Positions 52,720 to 62,933 of a stretch of DNA of 64,000 bases are shown here, one piece after another. Every line of letters starts with the position of its first letter. Positions within the stretch are counted from its first letter, which is position 1. The stretch comes from Octadecabacter sp. SW4. GTDB lineage: Bacteria; Pseudomonadota; Alphaproteobacteria; Rhodobacterales; Rhodobacteraceae. A program made the position numbers and the translations under genes. The stretch is from assembly GCF_008065155.1 (NCBI RefSeq), contig NZ_CP042819.1, positions 1,054,001 through 1,118,000 of the forward strand, in the 5' to 3' direction. Under the pieces are notes generated by a model. That model made no database searches, was not told the DNA's origin, and saw only the letters and a list, made by a program, of their open reading frames with translations.

Positions 52720-54957
52720 TCACAACTTAAGCGGGAAGGATTTGGACAGCGGCAGGCTGCGCGCCCGCATGCCTGTCAGATCGAACAACGCGTTGGCCAA
52801 AGCGGGCATTGCAGGCGGTGTGCCGGGTTCGCCAACGCCACCCAGATGGGGGTTGGTTTCCAGCACGCGCACCGCGACCTCGGGCGCATTATGCATCCGC
52901 AGCAGATCGTAATCGGGATAGTTCCATTGCTGCACTTCACCACCGGCAAAGCTGATTTCTTCGCCCGCTGCGGCAGACAGGCCGAAAATCGCGCCGCCCA
53001 TCATCTGCGCCGCGATATTGCGGGGATCAAGTGCGGTGCCGACATCGCAGGCGATCCAGACCTTGCGGATGCGAATTTCGCCAGCTTCATCAACGACTTC
53101 GACCACCTGCGCCACGGGCGTTCCGAACGAATAGGTGAACCCGACGCCGCGCCCGACATTGCCTGCCGTCTGCCCCGTCCATTCGCACATTTCCGCCACA
53201 GCCCTAAGGCACCCAGCCGAAGGGCCATGTTCGCGCGCGATCAGTTGCAAGCGAAATTCCAACGGGTCGCGCCCCGCAGCATGGGCCATTTCATCAATGA
53301 AACTGTCAAAAAAGAACCCGTTGTAGGAATACCCGACCGAGCGCCAATAGCCGATCGGTACCGACAAATCGGCGATATGACCTGATATGCGGAAATTCGG
53401 GATGCCGTAGGGTTGATCGAATGCCCCTTCCACAAGGCCTTTGTCCTTGCCGGGCGGGACCATGCCGGAAATACGCAGCGCCGCCTGCCGCGTCGTTGAT
53501 GGTGCGGCAATCCTGCCCTCGAGCACCAGCGCCTCGCCGTCCTTTACCACGCCACGGAACCGTGCCATCGCGGCGGGGCGATAAAAGTCGTGGCGCATGT
53601 CCTCTTCGCGGGTCCAGGTGACCTTGACGGGGGTGCCCGGCATCTCTTTGGCGATCTGCGCGGCGTAGGTGGCAAAGTCGCTTTCGCCCCGCCGCCCAAA
53701 ACCGCCGCCCATGAACGGGGTGTGCACCGTCACCTGATCCTGATCCAGCCCGCATATCTTGGCTGTCTTTTGTTGCACGACGATCGGCGCCTGATTGCCC
53801 GCCCAGATTTCCAGCGCGTCACCCGTGAAATGGGCCGTTGCATTCATCGGTTCCATCGTGGCGTGGGTCAGCCAGGGCGCGCGATATTCTGCCGTGATTT
53901 CAGTGCCATCGACAACCGTGTCCACATCGCCGTCATCGCGCAGGGTCGAGTCTGGCTTTTGCTCGAATGCGGCAGCGATTGCTTCCATCAGGGCGGCATT
54001 CTCGGGCGGGTAGGGTGCGTCTTGCCAGTCGATCTTGACCGCTTCGGCCGCCTGAAACGCCAGCCAGGTGTTGCGTGCCACAACCGCAATGCCACCGCCA
54101 AGATCGATGACCTTGATCACGCCGGCCATGCGTTCCGCGGCACTCGCGTCAAATCGGACCATGCCCGCTCCCAGACGCGGGTTCATCCGCAAGGTGGCGA
54201 AAACCATGCCCTCTGCTACCGTGTCGATCCCGAATTGGGCGGTGCCCGTCACCTTGCCAACCATATCGAGGCGGGGCATGGATTTACCAACGTATTTCCA
54301 AGTGCTTACAGGGCGTAATTCAACCTTGGGCACGTCCAGAAGGGCGGCATCCTCGGCCAGTTCGTGATAGGTCAGCGCGGTGCCATCGGGCGCAATGACG
54401 CGCCCGTTTTCGGTGCGCAGATCGCCCGGATTAATGCCCAACCGATCCGCCGCCGCCTGTTTCAACGCCTCGCGCGCACTGGCCCCGGCGCGGCGCTGCT
54501 TTTCAAACCCGTCCCGCATCGAGGTCGAGCCGCCGGTGACCTGCAACCCCAAAATCTTGCCCATCACGGCCAGATTGTCGGCCACGCCGCGCTGAAAACC
54601 TGTCAAATCGTAGTCAGGATAGGGCAGGGCGGCACTGATCAGCGCGCCGTTGTAATAGGCCTGCGCGGGTGGACCGTGCAGCACGGTGATATCCTGCCAA
54701 GCCACGTCCAGTTCTTCGGCCACAAGGGCGGCCAGCGTCGTCTGCACACCCTGTCCCATCTCGGCGCGCGGGGCGATGATCGTCACACCGTCCTGATTGA
54801 TCAGGACAAAGGGGTTCAGCGTTGCCGCGCCCGGGCCGGGCTTTAGGGGGTTGGCAGGTGTCTTGCGCGCTTGGTAGACGCCAAACGCCACCCCGCCCGC
54901 GATTGCGACCGACCCGACCAGAAACGTGCGCCGTGCGATCGTTTTCGCGCGTCCCAT
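52720..54957 (-). CDS. Aldehyde/isoquinoline oxidoreductase large subunit (xanthine-dehydrogenase family, IorB-like)
   Basis: A 745-residue molybdenum hydroxylase large subunit with an N-terminal twin-arginine-like export signal (KTIARRTFLVGSVAIAGG). Mo-cofactor segments include APRAEMGQGVQTTLAALVAEELDV, PFMGGGFGRRGESDFATYAAQIAK and HLGGVGEPGTPPAMPALANALF, where GVGEP holds the catalytic Glu. The signal suggests it works in the periplasm with the 2Fe-2S partner directly upstream. The electron acceptor and substrate are unknown. Confidence 0.9.
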   Translation of the reverse strand: MGRAKTIARRTFLVGSVAIAGGVAFGVYQARKTPANPLKPGPGAATLNPFVLINQDGVTIIAPRAEMGQGVQTTLAALVAEELDVAWQDITVLHGPPAQAYYNGALISAALPYPDYDLTGFQRGVADNLAVMGKILGLQVTGGSTSMRDGFEKQRRAGASAREALKQAAADRLGINPGDLRTENGRVIAPDGTALTYHELAEDAALLDVPKVELRPVSTWKYVGKSMPRLDMVGKVTGTAQFGIDTVAEGMVFATLRMNPRLGAGMVRFDASAAERMAGVIKVIDLGGGIAVVARNTWLAFQAAEAVKIDWQDAPYPPENAALMEAIAAAFEQKPDSTLRDDGDVDTVVDGTEITAEYRAPWLTHATMEPMNATAHFTGDALEIWAGNQAPIVVQQKTAKICGLDQDQVTVHTPFMGGGFGRRGESDFATYAAQIAKEMPGTPVKVTWTREEDMRHDFYRPAAMARFRGVVKDGEALVLEGRIAAPSTTRQAALRISGMVPPGKDKGLVEGAFDQPYGIPNFRISGHIADLSVPIGYWRSVGYSYNGFFFDSFIDEMAHAAGRDPLEFRLQLIAREHGPSAGCLRAVAEMCEWTGQTAGNVGRGVGFTYSFGTPVAQVVEVVDEAGEIRIRKVWIACDVGTALDPRNIAAQMMGGAIFGLSAAAGEEISFAGGEVQQWNYPDYDLLRMHNAPEVAVRVLETNPHLGGVGEPGTPPAMPALANALFDLTGMRARSLPLSKSFPLKL

Positions 54958-54958
54958 A

Positions 54959-55423
54959 TCAGGCCCTTTGCATTTTGGCAGCGGCGTCATGGATCGCGGC
55001 GCGAATACGTGGGTAGGTGCCACAGCGGCACAGATTGCCCTGCATTGCCGCATCAATGTCGCTATCCGTGGGGGCGGGGGTTTCGGCCAGCAGTGCCGCC
55101 GCCTGCATGATCTGCCCCGACTGGCAGTAACCGCATTGCGCGACCTGATGATCGACCCAGGCCTGTTGCAGGATCGACAGGTTGTCAGGCTCGCCAAGGC
55201 TTTCGATGGTCGCCACGTCGCCCCAGACATCGGCCAGCGCGATCTGGCAACTGCGCACCGCTTCGCCGTCGATATGCACGGTGCAGGCACCGCAAGCGGC
55301 CACGCCACAGCCGAATTTCGTGCCTGTCAGCCCCAGTTCATCGCGCAGCACCCAGAGCAGGGGCACGTCATCTGGCAGGTTGATATCATGGGAGGTTCCG
55401 TTGATCGTCAGGGTCTTGGACAT
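54959..55423 (-). CDS. (2Fe-2S)-binding small subunit of a molybdenum hydroxylase (IorA-like)
   Basis: A 154-residue protein with the plant-type cluster [15 protein letters not shown] and C around residue 38-60, and the second helical cluster domain [17 protein letters not shown] and [12 protein letters not shown]. It transfers electrons from the molybdenum subunit encoded one base downstream. No third (FAD) subunit is present, as usual for IorAB-type enzymes that pass electrons to cytochromes. Confidence 0.93.
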   Translation of the reverse strand: MSKTLTINGTSHDINLPDDVPLLWVLRDELGLTGTKFGCGVAACGACTVHIDGEAVRSCQIALADVWGDVATIESLGEPDNLSILQQAWVDHQVAQCGYCQSGQIMQAAALLAETPAPTDSDIDAAMQGNLCRCGTYPRIRAAIHDAAAKMQRA

Positions 55424-55504
55424 GGCGTAGGCTCGTTCAGGTCGTCACTTTCCCGGACCCTAGATCATCCGCGCGCCCGCGCCAGCGCGACCTTACGGCA
55501 GCCT

Positions 55505-56332
55505 CTAAAGATCGGTGCGCAGGTGCCAAAGTTCGGGGAACAATTCCACTGCCAGCATCCGGCGCAGGTAATCTACGCCCCCCGTGCCACCCGTGCCACG
55601 CTTGAAGCCGATCACCCGTTCCACGGTTGTGACGTGGTTGAACCGCCAGCGGCGAAAGTAATCCTCAAGATCGACCAGCTTTTCGGCAAGTTCATACAGC
55701 TCCCAGTGATCCTCGGGGGCCTGATAAACGCGGGTCCAGGCGGCCATGACATCAGCATTTTCCGCGTGAGGCTGTTCCAGCGGGCGCGACAGCACCGCAT
55801 CGGGCAGCGGGATCGTTTGATGCAGCCGCCGCAAAGCCACATGATATAGCGAGGGCTGCGCCAATTCCGCCGTTAGCAGCGCCGTCAAATCAGCACGGTG
55901 CGCATGGGGTTTCAGCATCGCGGCGTTGCGGTTGCCCAGCATGAATTCGATCTGGCGATACTGCGCCGACTGAAACCCCGACGACTGGCCCAAAGCCGCG
56001 CGAAAGGCGGTGTAATCGCTGGGCGTCATGGTGCGCAACACGTCCCAGGCGCTGTTGAGCTGCTCCATGATCCGCGTCACCCGCGCCAGCATCTTGAAGG
56101 CGGGGCGCAGGGTGCCTGCCAGCATCAGGTCGCGCGCCGCCGTCAGTTCGTGAATGGCCAGGCGCATCCAGAGTTCCGAGGTCTGGTGCTGCACGATGAA
56201 CAGCATCTCGTCGTGGGCATGCGACAGAGGGCGCTGGGCCGTCAGGATCGCATCCAGGCCCAGATAGTCCGAATAGGACATGCGCCCGTCAAACGACATC
56301 TGCGCACCGTGATCGGCGGGGTCAATGGTCAT
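55505..56332 (-). CDS. kynA: Tryptophan 2,3-dioxygenase
   Basis: A 275-residue haem enzyme that opens the indole ring of L-Trp to N-formylkynurenine. Typical are [43 protein letters not shown] and the axial His in [30 protein letters not shown] 56332 gives the family length; an upstream in-frame extension is less likely. It follows kynU, so the tryptophan-kynurenine pathway genes lie together. The formamidase gene is not seen. Confidence 0.95.
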   Translation of the reverse strand: MTIDPADHGAQMSFDGRMSYSDYLGLDAILTAQRPLSHAHDEMLFIVQHQTSELWMRLAIHELTAARDLMLAGTLRPAFKMLARVTRIMEQLNSAWDVLRTMTPSDYTAFRAALGQSSGFQSAQYRQIEFMLGNRNAAMLKPHAHRADLTALLTAELAQPSLYHVALRRLHQTIPLPDAVLSRPLEQPHAENADVMAAWTRVYQAPEDHWELYELAEKLVDLEDYFRRWRFNHVTTVERVIGFKRGTGGTGGVDYLRRMLAVELFPELWHLRTDL

Positions 56333-56375
56333 GGTTTTGGCCTTTGAGTTGGGAAACGTGAAGCAAGAGAGGGGG

Positions 56376-56456
56376 TTAACCGCCACATTTCATGTCGCGC
56401 GCACTGTTCACCATCCGGCGCCAAAGGCTGAACCACGAGGGGCCGTCAGTGCTCAT
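56376..56456 (-). CDS. Possible 26-residue micro-ORF between kynU and kynA
   Basis: An ATG that overlaps the kynU stop (ATGA) opens a frame of 26 codons ([20 protein letters not shown] and six more residues) that ends in TAA, 43 bases before kynA. It holds two Trp in the first 12 residues. Translation and function are unproven. A Trp-rich leader peptide before a tryptophan dioxygenase gene is notable. Confidence 0.35.
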   Translation of the reverse strand: MSTDGPSWFSLWRRMVNSARDMKCGG

Positions 56457-57649
56457 GTCACGGCCTGACGGGCGTGAAATTCCGGTGTGTCCCACAGTTT
56501 GTTGCCCATCACATCGGCGATCACGGCGACCGCCGCGTCAACATCTGTGGCGTCGATATAAAGCGGGGTGAACCCGAACCGCATGATATCGGGCGCGCGG
56601 AAATCACCAATCACGCCGCGCGCGATCAGCGCCTGCATGGCGGCGTATCCATCAGCGAATTTGAACGACACCTGCGACCCACGCTGGGCCGCATCGCGCG
56701 GGCTGGCCAGTGTCAGCATCGGGCAGGCGGCCTCGACCCCCCTGATGAACCGCTCGCACAGCGCAATCGACTGGGCGCGCACGTCGTCCATGTCCGTCAT
56801 GTCCCAGATATCGAGCGCGCTTTCCAGCGCTGCCAGCGCCAAGACGGGCGGGGTGCCGACCCGCATCCGTTCGATCCCGGCACCGGGGCGATAATTCAGA
56901 TCAAAGGCAAAGGGCGCGTCATGGCCCAGCCAGCCCGACAGGGCCGGGCGCACCTGATCGGCGTGGCGCGGGGCAACATAGATAAAGGCAGGCGCGCCGG
57001 GTCCCCCGTTGAGGTATTTATAGGTGCAGCCCACTGCGAAATCCGCGCCCGCTCCCGCCAGATCAACTGGCGTGGCCCCCGCCGTATGCGCCAGATCCCA
57101 GACCGTCAGCGCGCCTGCACCATGTGCCTTGGCGGTCAGCGCGGTCATGTCGTGCAGGCGGCCGGTGCGGTAATCGACTTCGGTAATCAGGGTCACGGCG
57201 ACAGTTTCGTCGATCGCATTGGCGATGTCCTCGGGGGCGACCACGCGCAATTCGTGGCCGCGGCCCAACGATTTGATCAGCCCTTCGGCCATATACAAAT
57301 CGGACGGAAAGTTGCCACTGTCAGACAGGATGACGCGGCGGTCGGGGTTCAGCTCCAGGGCCGAAGCCAAGGCCTGATAGACCTTGATCGACAGGGTGTC
57401 GCCCATCACCACATGGCCTGCCTCGGCCCCGATCAGCCGCGCAATCCGGTCGCCCACGATGGTGGGTTGGGCCATCCATCCGGCCTTGTTCCAACCGGTG
57501 ATCAGCATCTCGCCCCATTCGTCCTGCATGACACGCGCCATCTTGTCGGTGGCCGTGCGCGGCAGGGGGCCAAGCGAATTGCCGTCCAGATAGATCACCC
57601 CGTCAGGCAGGTGGAACATGGCCTTGGTCGCGGCGAAATCACTCGGCAT
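56453..57649 (-). CDS. kynU: Kynureninase
   Basis: A 398-residue PLP enzyme that cleaves kynurenine to anthranilate and alanine. It begins with FHLPDGVIYLDGNSLGPLP; the PLP-binding Lys is in GCTYKYLNGGPGAPAF, and VWDLAHTAGATPVDLAGAGADFAVG and NYRPGAGIERMRVGTPPVLALAALESAL are also characteristic. ATG 57649 gives the family N-terminus. kynA follows downstream, so tryptophan is taken to anthranilate by this cluster. Confidence 0.95.
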   Translation of the reverse strand: MPSDFAATKAMFHLPDGVIYLDGNSLGPLPRTATDKMARVMQDEWGEMLITGWNKAGWMAQPTIVGDRIARLIGAEAGHVVMGDTLSIKVYQALASALELNPDRRVILSDSGNFPSDLYMAEGLIKSLGRGHELRVVAPEDIANAIDETVAVTLITEVDYRTGRLHDMTALTAKAHGAGALTVWDLAHTAGATPVDLAGAGADFAVGCTYKYLNGGPGAPAFIYVAPRHADQVRPALSGWLGHDAPFAFDLNYRPGAGIERMRVGTPPVLALAALESALDIWDMTDMDDVRAQSIALCERFIRGVEAACPMLTLASPRDAAQRGSQVSFKFADGYAAMQALIARGVIGDFRAPDIMRFGFTPLYIDATDVDAAVAVIADVMGNKLWDTPEFHARQAVT

Positions 57650-57764
57650 TCTTGGTCCTTTCGGGTGTTGGCGACAGCCTAGCCAAGACAGGGGGCGGTG
57701 CAATGGCATTTGACAACGTATTCACTTGATGGAATGTGTTTAGAGACACATCGGAGGATCCGTC

Positions 57765-58715
57765 ATGAGGAAATTCGCCACCACGGTCGCGCTGGCGGTC
57801 TGCGCTGCACCCGCATTCGCCAATGAAGAAATCGCCGACAAATACCCGCAGTCGGAACTTTACGACAGCCCCGTCGAGGTGATCCCGCATGTGTTCACCG
57901 CCATCGGCGCGACCGCCCCGCCGACCTATGAAAACGCGGGCCACAACAACAACCTGTCGTTTGTTGTGACGGGCGCGGGCGTGGTCGTGGTGAACGGCGG
58001 CGCTTCGGCACGACTGGCCGCAGCACTCCACGACGAAATCAAGCGGGTGACGGACCAGCCCGTTGTCCTTGTGATCAACGAAAACGGGCAGGGGCACGCG
58101 ATCCTGGGCAATTCCTATTGGGCGGATCTGGGCGTTGATATTCTGGCGCACGTCGATGCCATCCAAGAGGTGACGGAAAACGGTGCTTTTATCCTGCAGG
58201 GGATGCAGGCCTATAACCGTGATCGCGCCGAGGGCACCCGCGTCGTCATTCCCAACCTGTCCTTCGAGGACCGCTATGATGTGACCATCGGCGAGGTCAC
58301 ATTCGAGATCCTGCACCTTGGCCCGGCACATGGTCCGGGTGATACGCAGGTCTGGATTCCGCAATGGGATATCATGATCGCAGGCGATATCGCCTTTCAC
58401 GAACGTATGCTGCCGATCTTTGCCGATACCTGCACAAGCTGCTGGATCGAAACATGGGAGACCGCGCTTGAACCGCTGGCCCCGACCTATGTGATCCCCG
58501 GACACGGGCACCCGACCAATCTGGCACAGGTGCGTCGCTACACGCTTGATTATCTGGTCGATCTGCGCGCCAAGATCGGCGAACATATCGACGCGGGCGG
58601 GGATTTGACAGATGCCTATTATGTGGACCAGTCCAACTGGGCGATGCTGGATACCTTCGAGGAACTCGCGACCAAAAACGCCGGTCGTGTTTACGAAGAA
58701 ATGGAATGGGAATAG
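57765..58715 (+). CDS. Metallo-beta-lactamase-fold protein (SoxH-like) lacking the HxHxDH motif
   Basis: A 316-residue exported protein (signal MRKFATTVALAVCAAPAFA). The fold runs VVTGAGVVVVNGGASARLAAALHDEIKRVTDQPVVLVINENGQGHAILGN, close to SoxH-like quinoprotein-relay hydrolases. Where those read VINTHVHPDHFLGN, this one has VINENGQGHAILGN, so all four metal residues (H, H, D, H) are replaced. Later parts GPAHGPGDTQVWIPQWDIMIAGDIAF and PTYVIPGHGHPTN are kept. It may bind one metal or a ligand. It ends just before a palindrome pair. Confidence 0.85.
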   Translation: MRKFATTVALAVCAAPAFANEEIADKYPQSELYDSPVEVIPHVFTAIGATAPPTYENAGHNNNLSFVVTGAGVVVVNGGASARLAAALHDEIKRVTDQPVVLVINENGQGHAILGNSYWADLGVDILAHVDAIQEVTENGAFILQGMQAYNRDRAEGTRVVIPNLSFEDRYDVTIGEVTFEILHLGPAHGPGDTQVWIPQWDIMIAGDIAFHERMLPIFADTCTSCWIETWETALEPLAPTYVIPGHGHPTNLAQVRRYTLDYLVDLRAKIGEHIDAGGDLTDAYYVDQSNWAMLDTFEELATKNAGRVYEEMEWE

Positions 58716-58717
58716 GG

Positions 58718-58772
58718 GGTGGGTTGAAACCCACCTTACGGGAGGTCCATGTAAGGTGGGTCTTGCCCCACG
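58718..58772. repeat. Inverted pair of dispersed palindromes after the MBL-fold gene
   Basis: The first unit (58718-58739) is GGTGGGT-TGAA-ACCCACC-TTAC, two bases after the stop. The second (58751-58772) is GTAAGGTGGGT-CTTG-CCCCACG in opposite orientation, with one mismatch in the stem. Confidence 0.85.
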
Positions 58773-58787
58773 CAATAGGATGCCGCG

Positions 58788-59237
58788 ATGAAATGGATTG
58801 ATATGCCCCCGGTCTGGCTTTTGGCCGCGGCTGTTGTGACGTGGTTCATCGGGCGGGCCGCGCCTTTGGGCTTGTCATTCGGCGGCACCTGGTCCGATTT
58901 CGCGGGCGGTATCCTGATCGGTGGTGGGCTGATCCTGCTGGTGCTGGCGGTCACGGAAATGCGCAAGCGCCGCACAACCATCATTCCGCACCGCGATGCG
59001 GATGTCCTTGTCACTTCGGGCATATTCAAGCGCTCGCGCAACCCGATCTATCTGGGGGATGCACTGATCCTGCTGGGGCTGATCCTGCGCTGGGACGCGC
59101 CATTGGCCCTGCCACTGGTGCCGGTCTTTGTCTGGGTGATCGAGCGCCGTTTTATCATCCCCGAGGAAAACCGCCTGCGCAGCAAGTTCCGCCAGGAGTT
59201 TTACCGCTACACCCAAAAGACCCGTCGCTGGGTTTAA
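58788..59237 (+). CDS. Isoprenylcysteine carboxyl methyltransferase-like (ICMT) membrane protein
   Basis: A 149-residue membrane protein with helices near residues 8-26, 40-58 and 95-117. The ICMT/PEMT core is SGIFKRSRNPIYLGDALILLGLIL, and the C-terminal catalytic strip is VIERRFIIPEENRLRSKFRQEFYRYTQKTRRWV. Members transfer methyl groups from SAM to isoprenoid or other lipid-like acceptors; no acceptor is known here. It follows the palindrome pair. Confidence 0.88.
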   Translation: MKWIDMPPVWLLAAAVVTWFIGRAAPLGLSFGGTWSDFAGGILIGGGLILLVLAVTEMRKRRTTIIPHRDADVLVTSGIFKRSRNPIYLGDALILLGLILRWDAPLALPLVPVFVWVIERRFIIPEENRLRSKFRQEFYRYTQKTRRWV

Positions 59238-59364
59238 GTGCGGGGATGTGCAAGGAAAACGTCAGCTGTTAGCGCTTAGGGAGCCTGTTGCACGGCCTTT
59301 GCCTTGTGAATCGCCCAACCAGCCGCTAACCAAACCTAACTGCTTTCACCAAGGGGGATGATCC

Positions 59365-60936
59365 GTGAAAATCGGTGCACCAAAGGAAACATATGAAGGT
59401 GAGAACCGTGTCGCAATGACACCGGCCTCGGCTCTGGATTTGCAAAAGCTCGGCTATGACTGCGTGATCGAGACCGGTGCAGGGGCCGCAGCGGGTTTTT
59501 CCGACAAGGCCTATAAGGACGCAGGCGTATCCGTGGCAAAGACCGCCGCCGCCCTGTGGAAGGCCGCCGATATCGTGGCCAAGGTGCGCCAGCCCGATGC
59601 GACCGAGATGAAGCGGTTGCGCGACGGGCAGACGCTGATTTCCTTTTTCAACCCCGCCGCCAATGACGCCGGGATGAAGGCCGCCAAATCCAAGGGCGCC
59701 AATGTCATCGCGATGGAAATGGTGCCGCGCATCAGCCGCGCGCAAAAGATGGACGCGCTGTCGAGCATGGCCAATATCGCCGGTTATCGCGCGGTGATCG
59801 AGGCGGGTAATAACTTTGGCCGTTTCTTTACCGGCCAGATTACCGCAGCGGGCAAGGTGCCACCGGCCAAGGTTCTGGTTGTCGGCGCAGGTGTCGCCGG
59901 GCTGGCCGCGATCGGCACCGCGACCTCGCTTGGCGCGATCACCTATGCGTTCGACGTGCGCCCCGAAGTGGCCGAACAGGTCGAAAGCATGGGCGCGCAG
60001 TTCGTATTCCTTGATTTCGAGGAAGAACAGCAAGATGGCGCCGCCACGGGCGGTTACGCCGCAGTTTCGTCGCCCGAGTTCCGCGAAGCGCAACTGGCTA
60101 AATTCCGCGAACTGGCCCCCGAGGTCGATATCGTCATCACCACCGCCCTGATCCCCAACCGCGAAGCGCCCGAGCTGTGGACCGAGGACATGGTCAAGGC
60201 GATGAAACCCGGATCGGTGATCGTGGATCTGGCCGCAGAAAAGGGCGGCAATTGCAAGCTGACCGTGCCGGATGAAAAGATTGTCACCGACAACGGCGTG
60301 ACGATTATCGGCTACACTGATTTCCCCTCGCGCATGGCCGCGCAGGCCAGCACGCTTTATGCCACGAACATCCGCCACATGATGACCGACCTGACCCCCC
60401 AAAAGGACGGGCAGATCAATCACGACATGGAAGATGACGTGATCCGCGGCGCGACCGTGGCCTATAAGAACGAAATCACCTTCCCGCCGCCACCGCCCAA
60501 GGTGCAGGCCATCGCGGTGCAAAAGAAAGAGCCCGCAAAGGAACTCACCGCCGCGGAAAAGCGCGCCAACGAAATCGCCGCCTTCAAGACGCAAACCCGT
60601 AATCAGGTCACATTGCTGGCCGTGGGCGCGGCGCTGTTGCTGGGCGTCGGCCTTGTGGCACCTGCCAGCTTCATGCAGCACTTTATCGTCTTCGTGCTGG
60701 CCGTGTTCGTCGGGTTTCAGGTCATCTGGGGCGTGGCACACAGCCTGCACACCCCGCTGATGGCTGTCACCAACGCGATCAGCTCGATCATCATTCTGGG
60801 CGCGTTGATGCAGATCGGATCGGGGTCGTTCCTGGTGATCCTGCTGGCAGCCTTGGCGGTATTCATGACGGGCATCAATATTTTTGGCGGTTTCTTGGTA
60901 ACACGGCGGATGCTCGCCATGTTTCAGAAATCCTAA
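59365..60936 (+). CDS. pntA: PntA, NAD(P) transhydrogenase subunit alpha
   Basis: A 523-residue subunit with the soluble NAD-binding part ([74 protein letters not shown]). A linker and four TM helices follow (residues about 400-520). The single-chain alpha form resembles that of E. coli; some alphaproteobacteria split this subunit. The enzyme uses the proton gradient to make NADPH from NADH. pntB follows 12 bases later. Confidence 0.96.
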   Translation: MKIGAPKETYEGENRVAMTPASALDLQKLGYDCVIETGAGAAAGFSDKAYKDAGVSVAKTAAALWKAADIVAKVRQPDATEMKRLRDGQTLISFFNPAANDAGMKAAKSKGANVIAMEMVPRISRAQKMDALSSMANIAGYRAVIEAGNNFGRFFTGQITAAGKVPPAKVLVVGAGVAGLAAIGTATSLGAITYAFDVRPEVAEQVESMGAQFVFLDFEEEQQDGAATGGYAAVSSPEFREAQLAKFRELAPEVDIVITTALIPNREAPELWTEDMVKAMKPGSVIVDLAAEKGGNCKLTVPDEKIVTDNGVTIIGYTDFPSRMAAQASTLYATNIRHMMTDLTPQKDGQINHDMEDDVIRGATVAYKNEITFPPPPPKVQAIAVQKKEPAKELTAAEKRANEIAAFKTQTRNQVTLLAVGAALLLGVGLVAPASFMQHFIVFVLAVFVGFQVIWGVAHSLHTPLMAVTNAISSIIILGALMQIGSGSFLVILLAALAVFMTGINIFGGFLVTRRMLAMFQKS

Positions 60937-60948
60937 GGGGGCGGATCA

Positions 60949-62382
60949 ATGGAATTCGGTTTCACAACAGCGGCTTATGTGGTCGCAGCGGTTCTTTTCA
61001 TCCTCTCGCTGGGCGGTCTTTCGGGGCAGGAAAGCGCGAAACGCGCGGTCTGGTATGGCATTGCTGGCATGGCGCTGGCCGTGGCGGCCACGCTGGTCGG
61101 TCCGGGGGCGGGCTATTGGCTGCTGTCGATCCTGCTGATCGCGGGGGGCGGTGCAATTGGCTATCAACTGGCGACCCGCGTGCAGATGACGCAAATGCCC
61201 GAACTGGTCGCGGCGATGCACTCGCTGGTCGGTCTGGCGGCCGTCTTTGTCGGGTTGATCGCCCATATCGAACTGACCCGCGTGCTGGGGATGAGTGGCG
61301 ATGAACGTGCCGGGCTTGAAGGGTTTGCCGCCCTGCTGGCGAAAAAGGACGGCGTGGAAATCAGTATCCTGCGGGTCGAATTGTTCCTTGGTGTCTTTAT
61401 CGGTGCCGTGACATTCACCGGTTCTGTCATCGCCTATGGCAAGCTGGCGGGCCGCGTGGACAGCGCTGCCAAAAAGCTGCCCGGCGGGCATATGCTGAAC
61501 GCGGCGGCGGCGGTGATTTCGGTCCTCGCCCTGATCTGGTATTTCAACACGGGCGCATTTTTCCCGCTGTTCATCATGACGTTGGCCGCCTTGTTCATCG
61601 GCTACCACCTGATCATGGGGATTGGTGGCGCTGATATGCCGGTGGTCGTGTCGATGCTCAACAGCTACTCGGGCTGGGCGGCGGCGGCGATCGGGTTCAG
61701 CCTTGGCAACGACCTGTTGATCGTGGTCGGGGCGCTTGTCGGCTCGTCCGGCGCGATCCTGTCCTACATCATGTGTAAGGCGATGAACCGCAGTTTCGTG
61801 TCGGTGATTTTGGGCGGATTTGGCGGCACATCCGGCCCGCAGATGGAAGTCGAAGGCGAACAGGTCGCGATCGAGGCCGACGGCGTCGCCGCGGCCTTGA
61901 ACGAGGCCGACAGCGTTATCATCATCCCCGGTTACGGCATGGCCGTGGCACAAGCGCAGCAAGGCGTCGCCGAACTGGTGCGCAAACTGCGCGCCAAGGG
62001 CAAGAACGTGCGCTTTGCGATCCACCCCGTTGCGGGGCGTTTGCCCGGTCACATGAACGTGCTGCTGGCCGAAGCCAAGGTGCCCTATGACATCGTCATG
62101 GAAATGGACGAAATCAACGCTGATTTCCCCGACACCGACGTGGCTATCGTGATCGGGTCCAACGACATCGTGAACCCTGCCGCACAGGATGATCCCAACA
62201 GCCCCATCGCCGGAATGCCGGTGCTGGAATGTTGGAAAGCCAAGCAGGTGTTCGTGTCCAAACGCGGGCAGGGCACCGGCTATTCCGGCATCGAAAACCC
62301 GCTGTTCTTTAAGGAAAACACGCGGATGTTCTATGGCGATGCCAAGGCGAGTTTGGACAAGCTGCTGCCGATGATTGACTAG
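60949..62382 (+). CDS. pntB: PntB, NAD(P) transhydrogenase subunit beta
   Basis: A 477-residue subunit with about nine TM helices (residues about 3-250) and the NADP-binding domain. Marks are [94 protein letters not shown] and [23 protein letters not shown]. It pairs with PntA to form the proton channel. The stop overlaps the end of the pseudouridine synthase gene (convergent); a palindrome covers this junction. Confidence 0.96.
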   Translation: MEFGFTTAAYVVAAVLFILSLGGLSGQESAKRAVWYGIAGMALAVAATLVGPGAGYWLLSILLIAGGGAIGYQLATRVQMTQMPELVAAMHSLVGLAAVFVGLIAHIELTRVLGMSGDERAGLEGFAALLAKKDGVEISILRVELFLGVFIGAVTFTGSVIAYGKLAGRVDSAAKKLPGGHMLNAAAAVISVLALIWYFNTGAFFPLFIMTLAALFIGYHLIMGIGGADMPVVVSMLNSYSGWAAAAIGFSLGNDLLIVVGALVGSSGAILSYIMCKAMNRSFVSVILGGFGGTSGPQMEVEGEQVAIEADGVAAALNEADSVIIIPGYGMAVAQAQQGVAELVRKLRAKGKNVRFAIHPVAGRLPGHMNVLLAEAKVPYDIVMEMDEINADFPDTDVAIVIGSNDIVNPAAQDDPNSPIAGMPVLECWKAKQVFVSKRGQGTGYSGIENPLFFKENTRMFYGDAKASLDKLLPMID

Positions 62383-62933
62383 GGTGGGTTTTCACCCACC
62401 TTACGCCAGTCCCCGGGGCCTAACCCCTCCAGTGACCAATCGCCAATCCGCCAGCGCACCAACCGCAGGCAGGGAAATCCAATGGCGGCGCACATGCGCC
62501 GCACCTGACGGTTGCGCCCTTCGCGGATGGTGATTTCCAGCCAGGTATCGGGCACGGATTTGCGAAATCGCACAGGTGGGTCGCGCGCCCAAAGGGTGGG
62601 TGGGGCGATCAGGCGGGCCTTGGCGGGGCGGGTCGGACCGTCTTTGAGGGTCATACCGCTGCGCAGCGGCGCCAGGGTGTCCTCATCAGGCGCGCCTTCG
62701 ACCTGCACCAGATAGGTCTTCGCCATTTTGTGTCTGGGATCAGCGATACGCGCCTGTTCGCGCCCGTCATCTGTCAGCACCAACAGGCCTTCGCTGTCGC
62801 GATCCAGCCGCCCCGCCGGGTAAACACCGGATGGCAGCCCGAACCCCGACAGGGTAGGGCGCTGCGTCGGGCTGCCTGTGTCGGTGAACTGGCACAGCAC
62901 GCCAAAGGGTTTGTTGAACAGGATCGTGGCCAT
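62379..62933 (-). CDS. RluE-like rRNA pseudouridine synthase (RsuA family)
   Basis: A 184-residue RsuA/RluE-type synthase: [36 protein letters not shown] with the catalytic Asp, [22 protein letters not shown] and [43 protein letters not shown]. The S4 domain is absent, as in RluE. It modifies a uridine of 23S rRNA in E. coli relatives; the site here is not known. Its last codons (KVGENPP) are encoded by a dispersed palindrome. Confidence 0.9.
   Translation of the reverse strand: MATILFNKPFGVLCQFTDTGSPTQRPTLSGFGLPSGVYPAGRLDRDSEGLLVLTDDGREQARIADPRHKMAKTYLVQVEGAPDEDTLAPLRSGMTLKDGPTRPAKARLIAPPTLWARDPPVRFRKSVPDTWLEITIREGRNRQVRRMCAAIGFPCLRLVRWRIGDWSLEGLGPGDWRKVGENPP
62383..62404 (+). repeat. Dispersed palindrome unit at the pntB / rluE-like junction
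   Basis: GGTGGGT-TTTC-ACCCACC-TTAC covers the stop region of the pseudouridine synthase gene and begins one base after the pntB stop. Confidence 0.9.
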
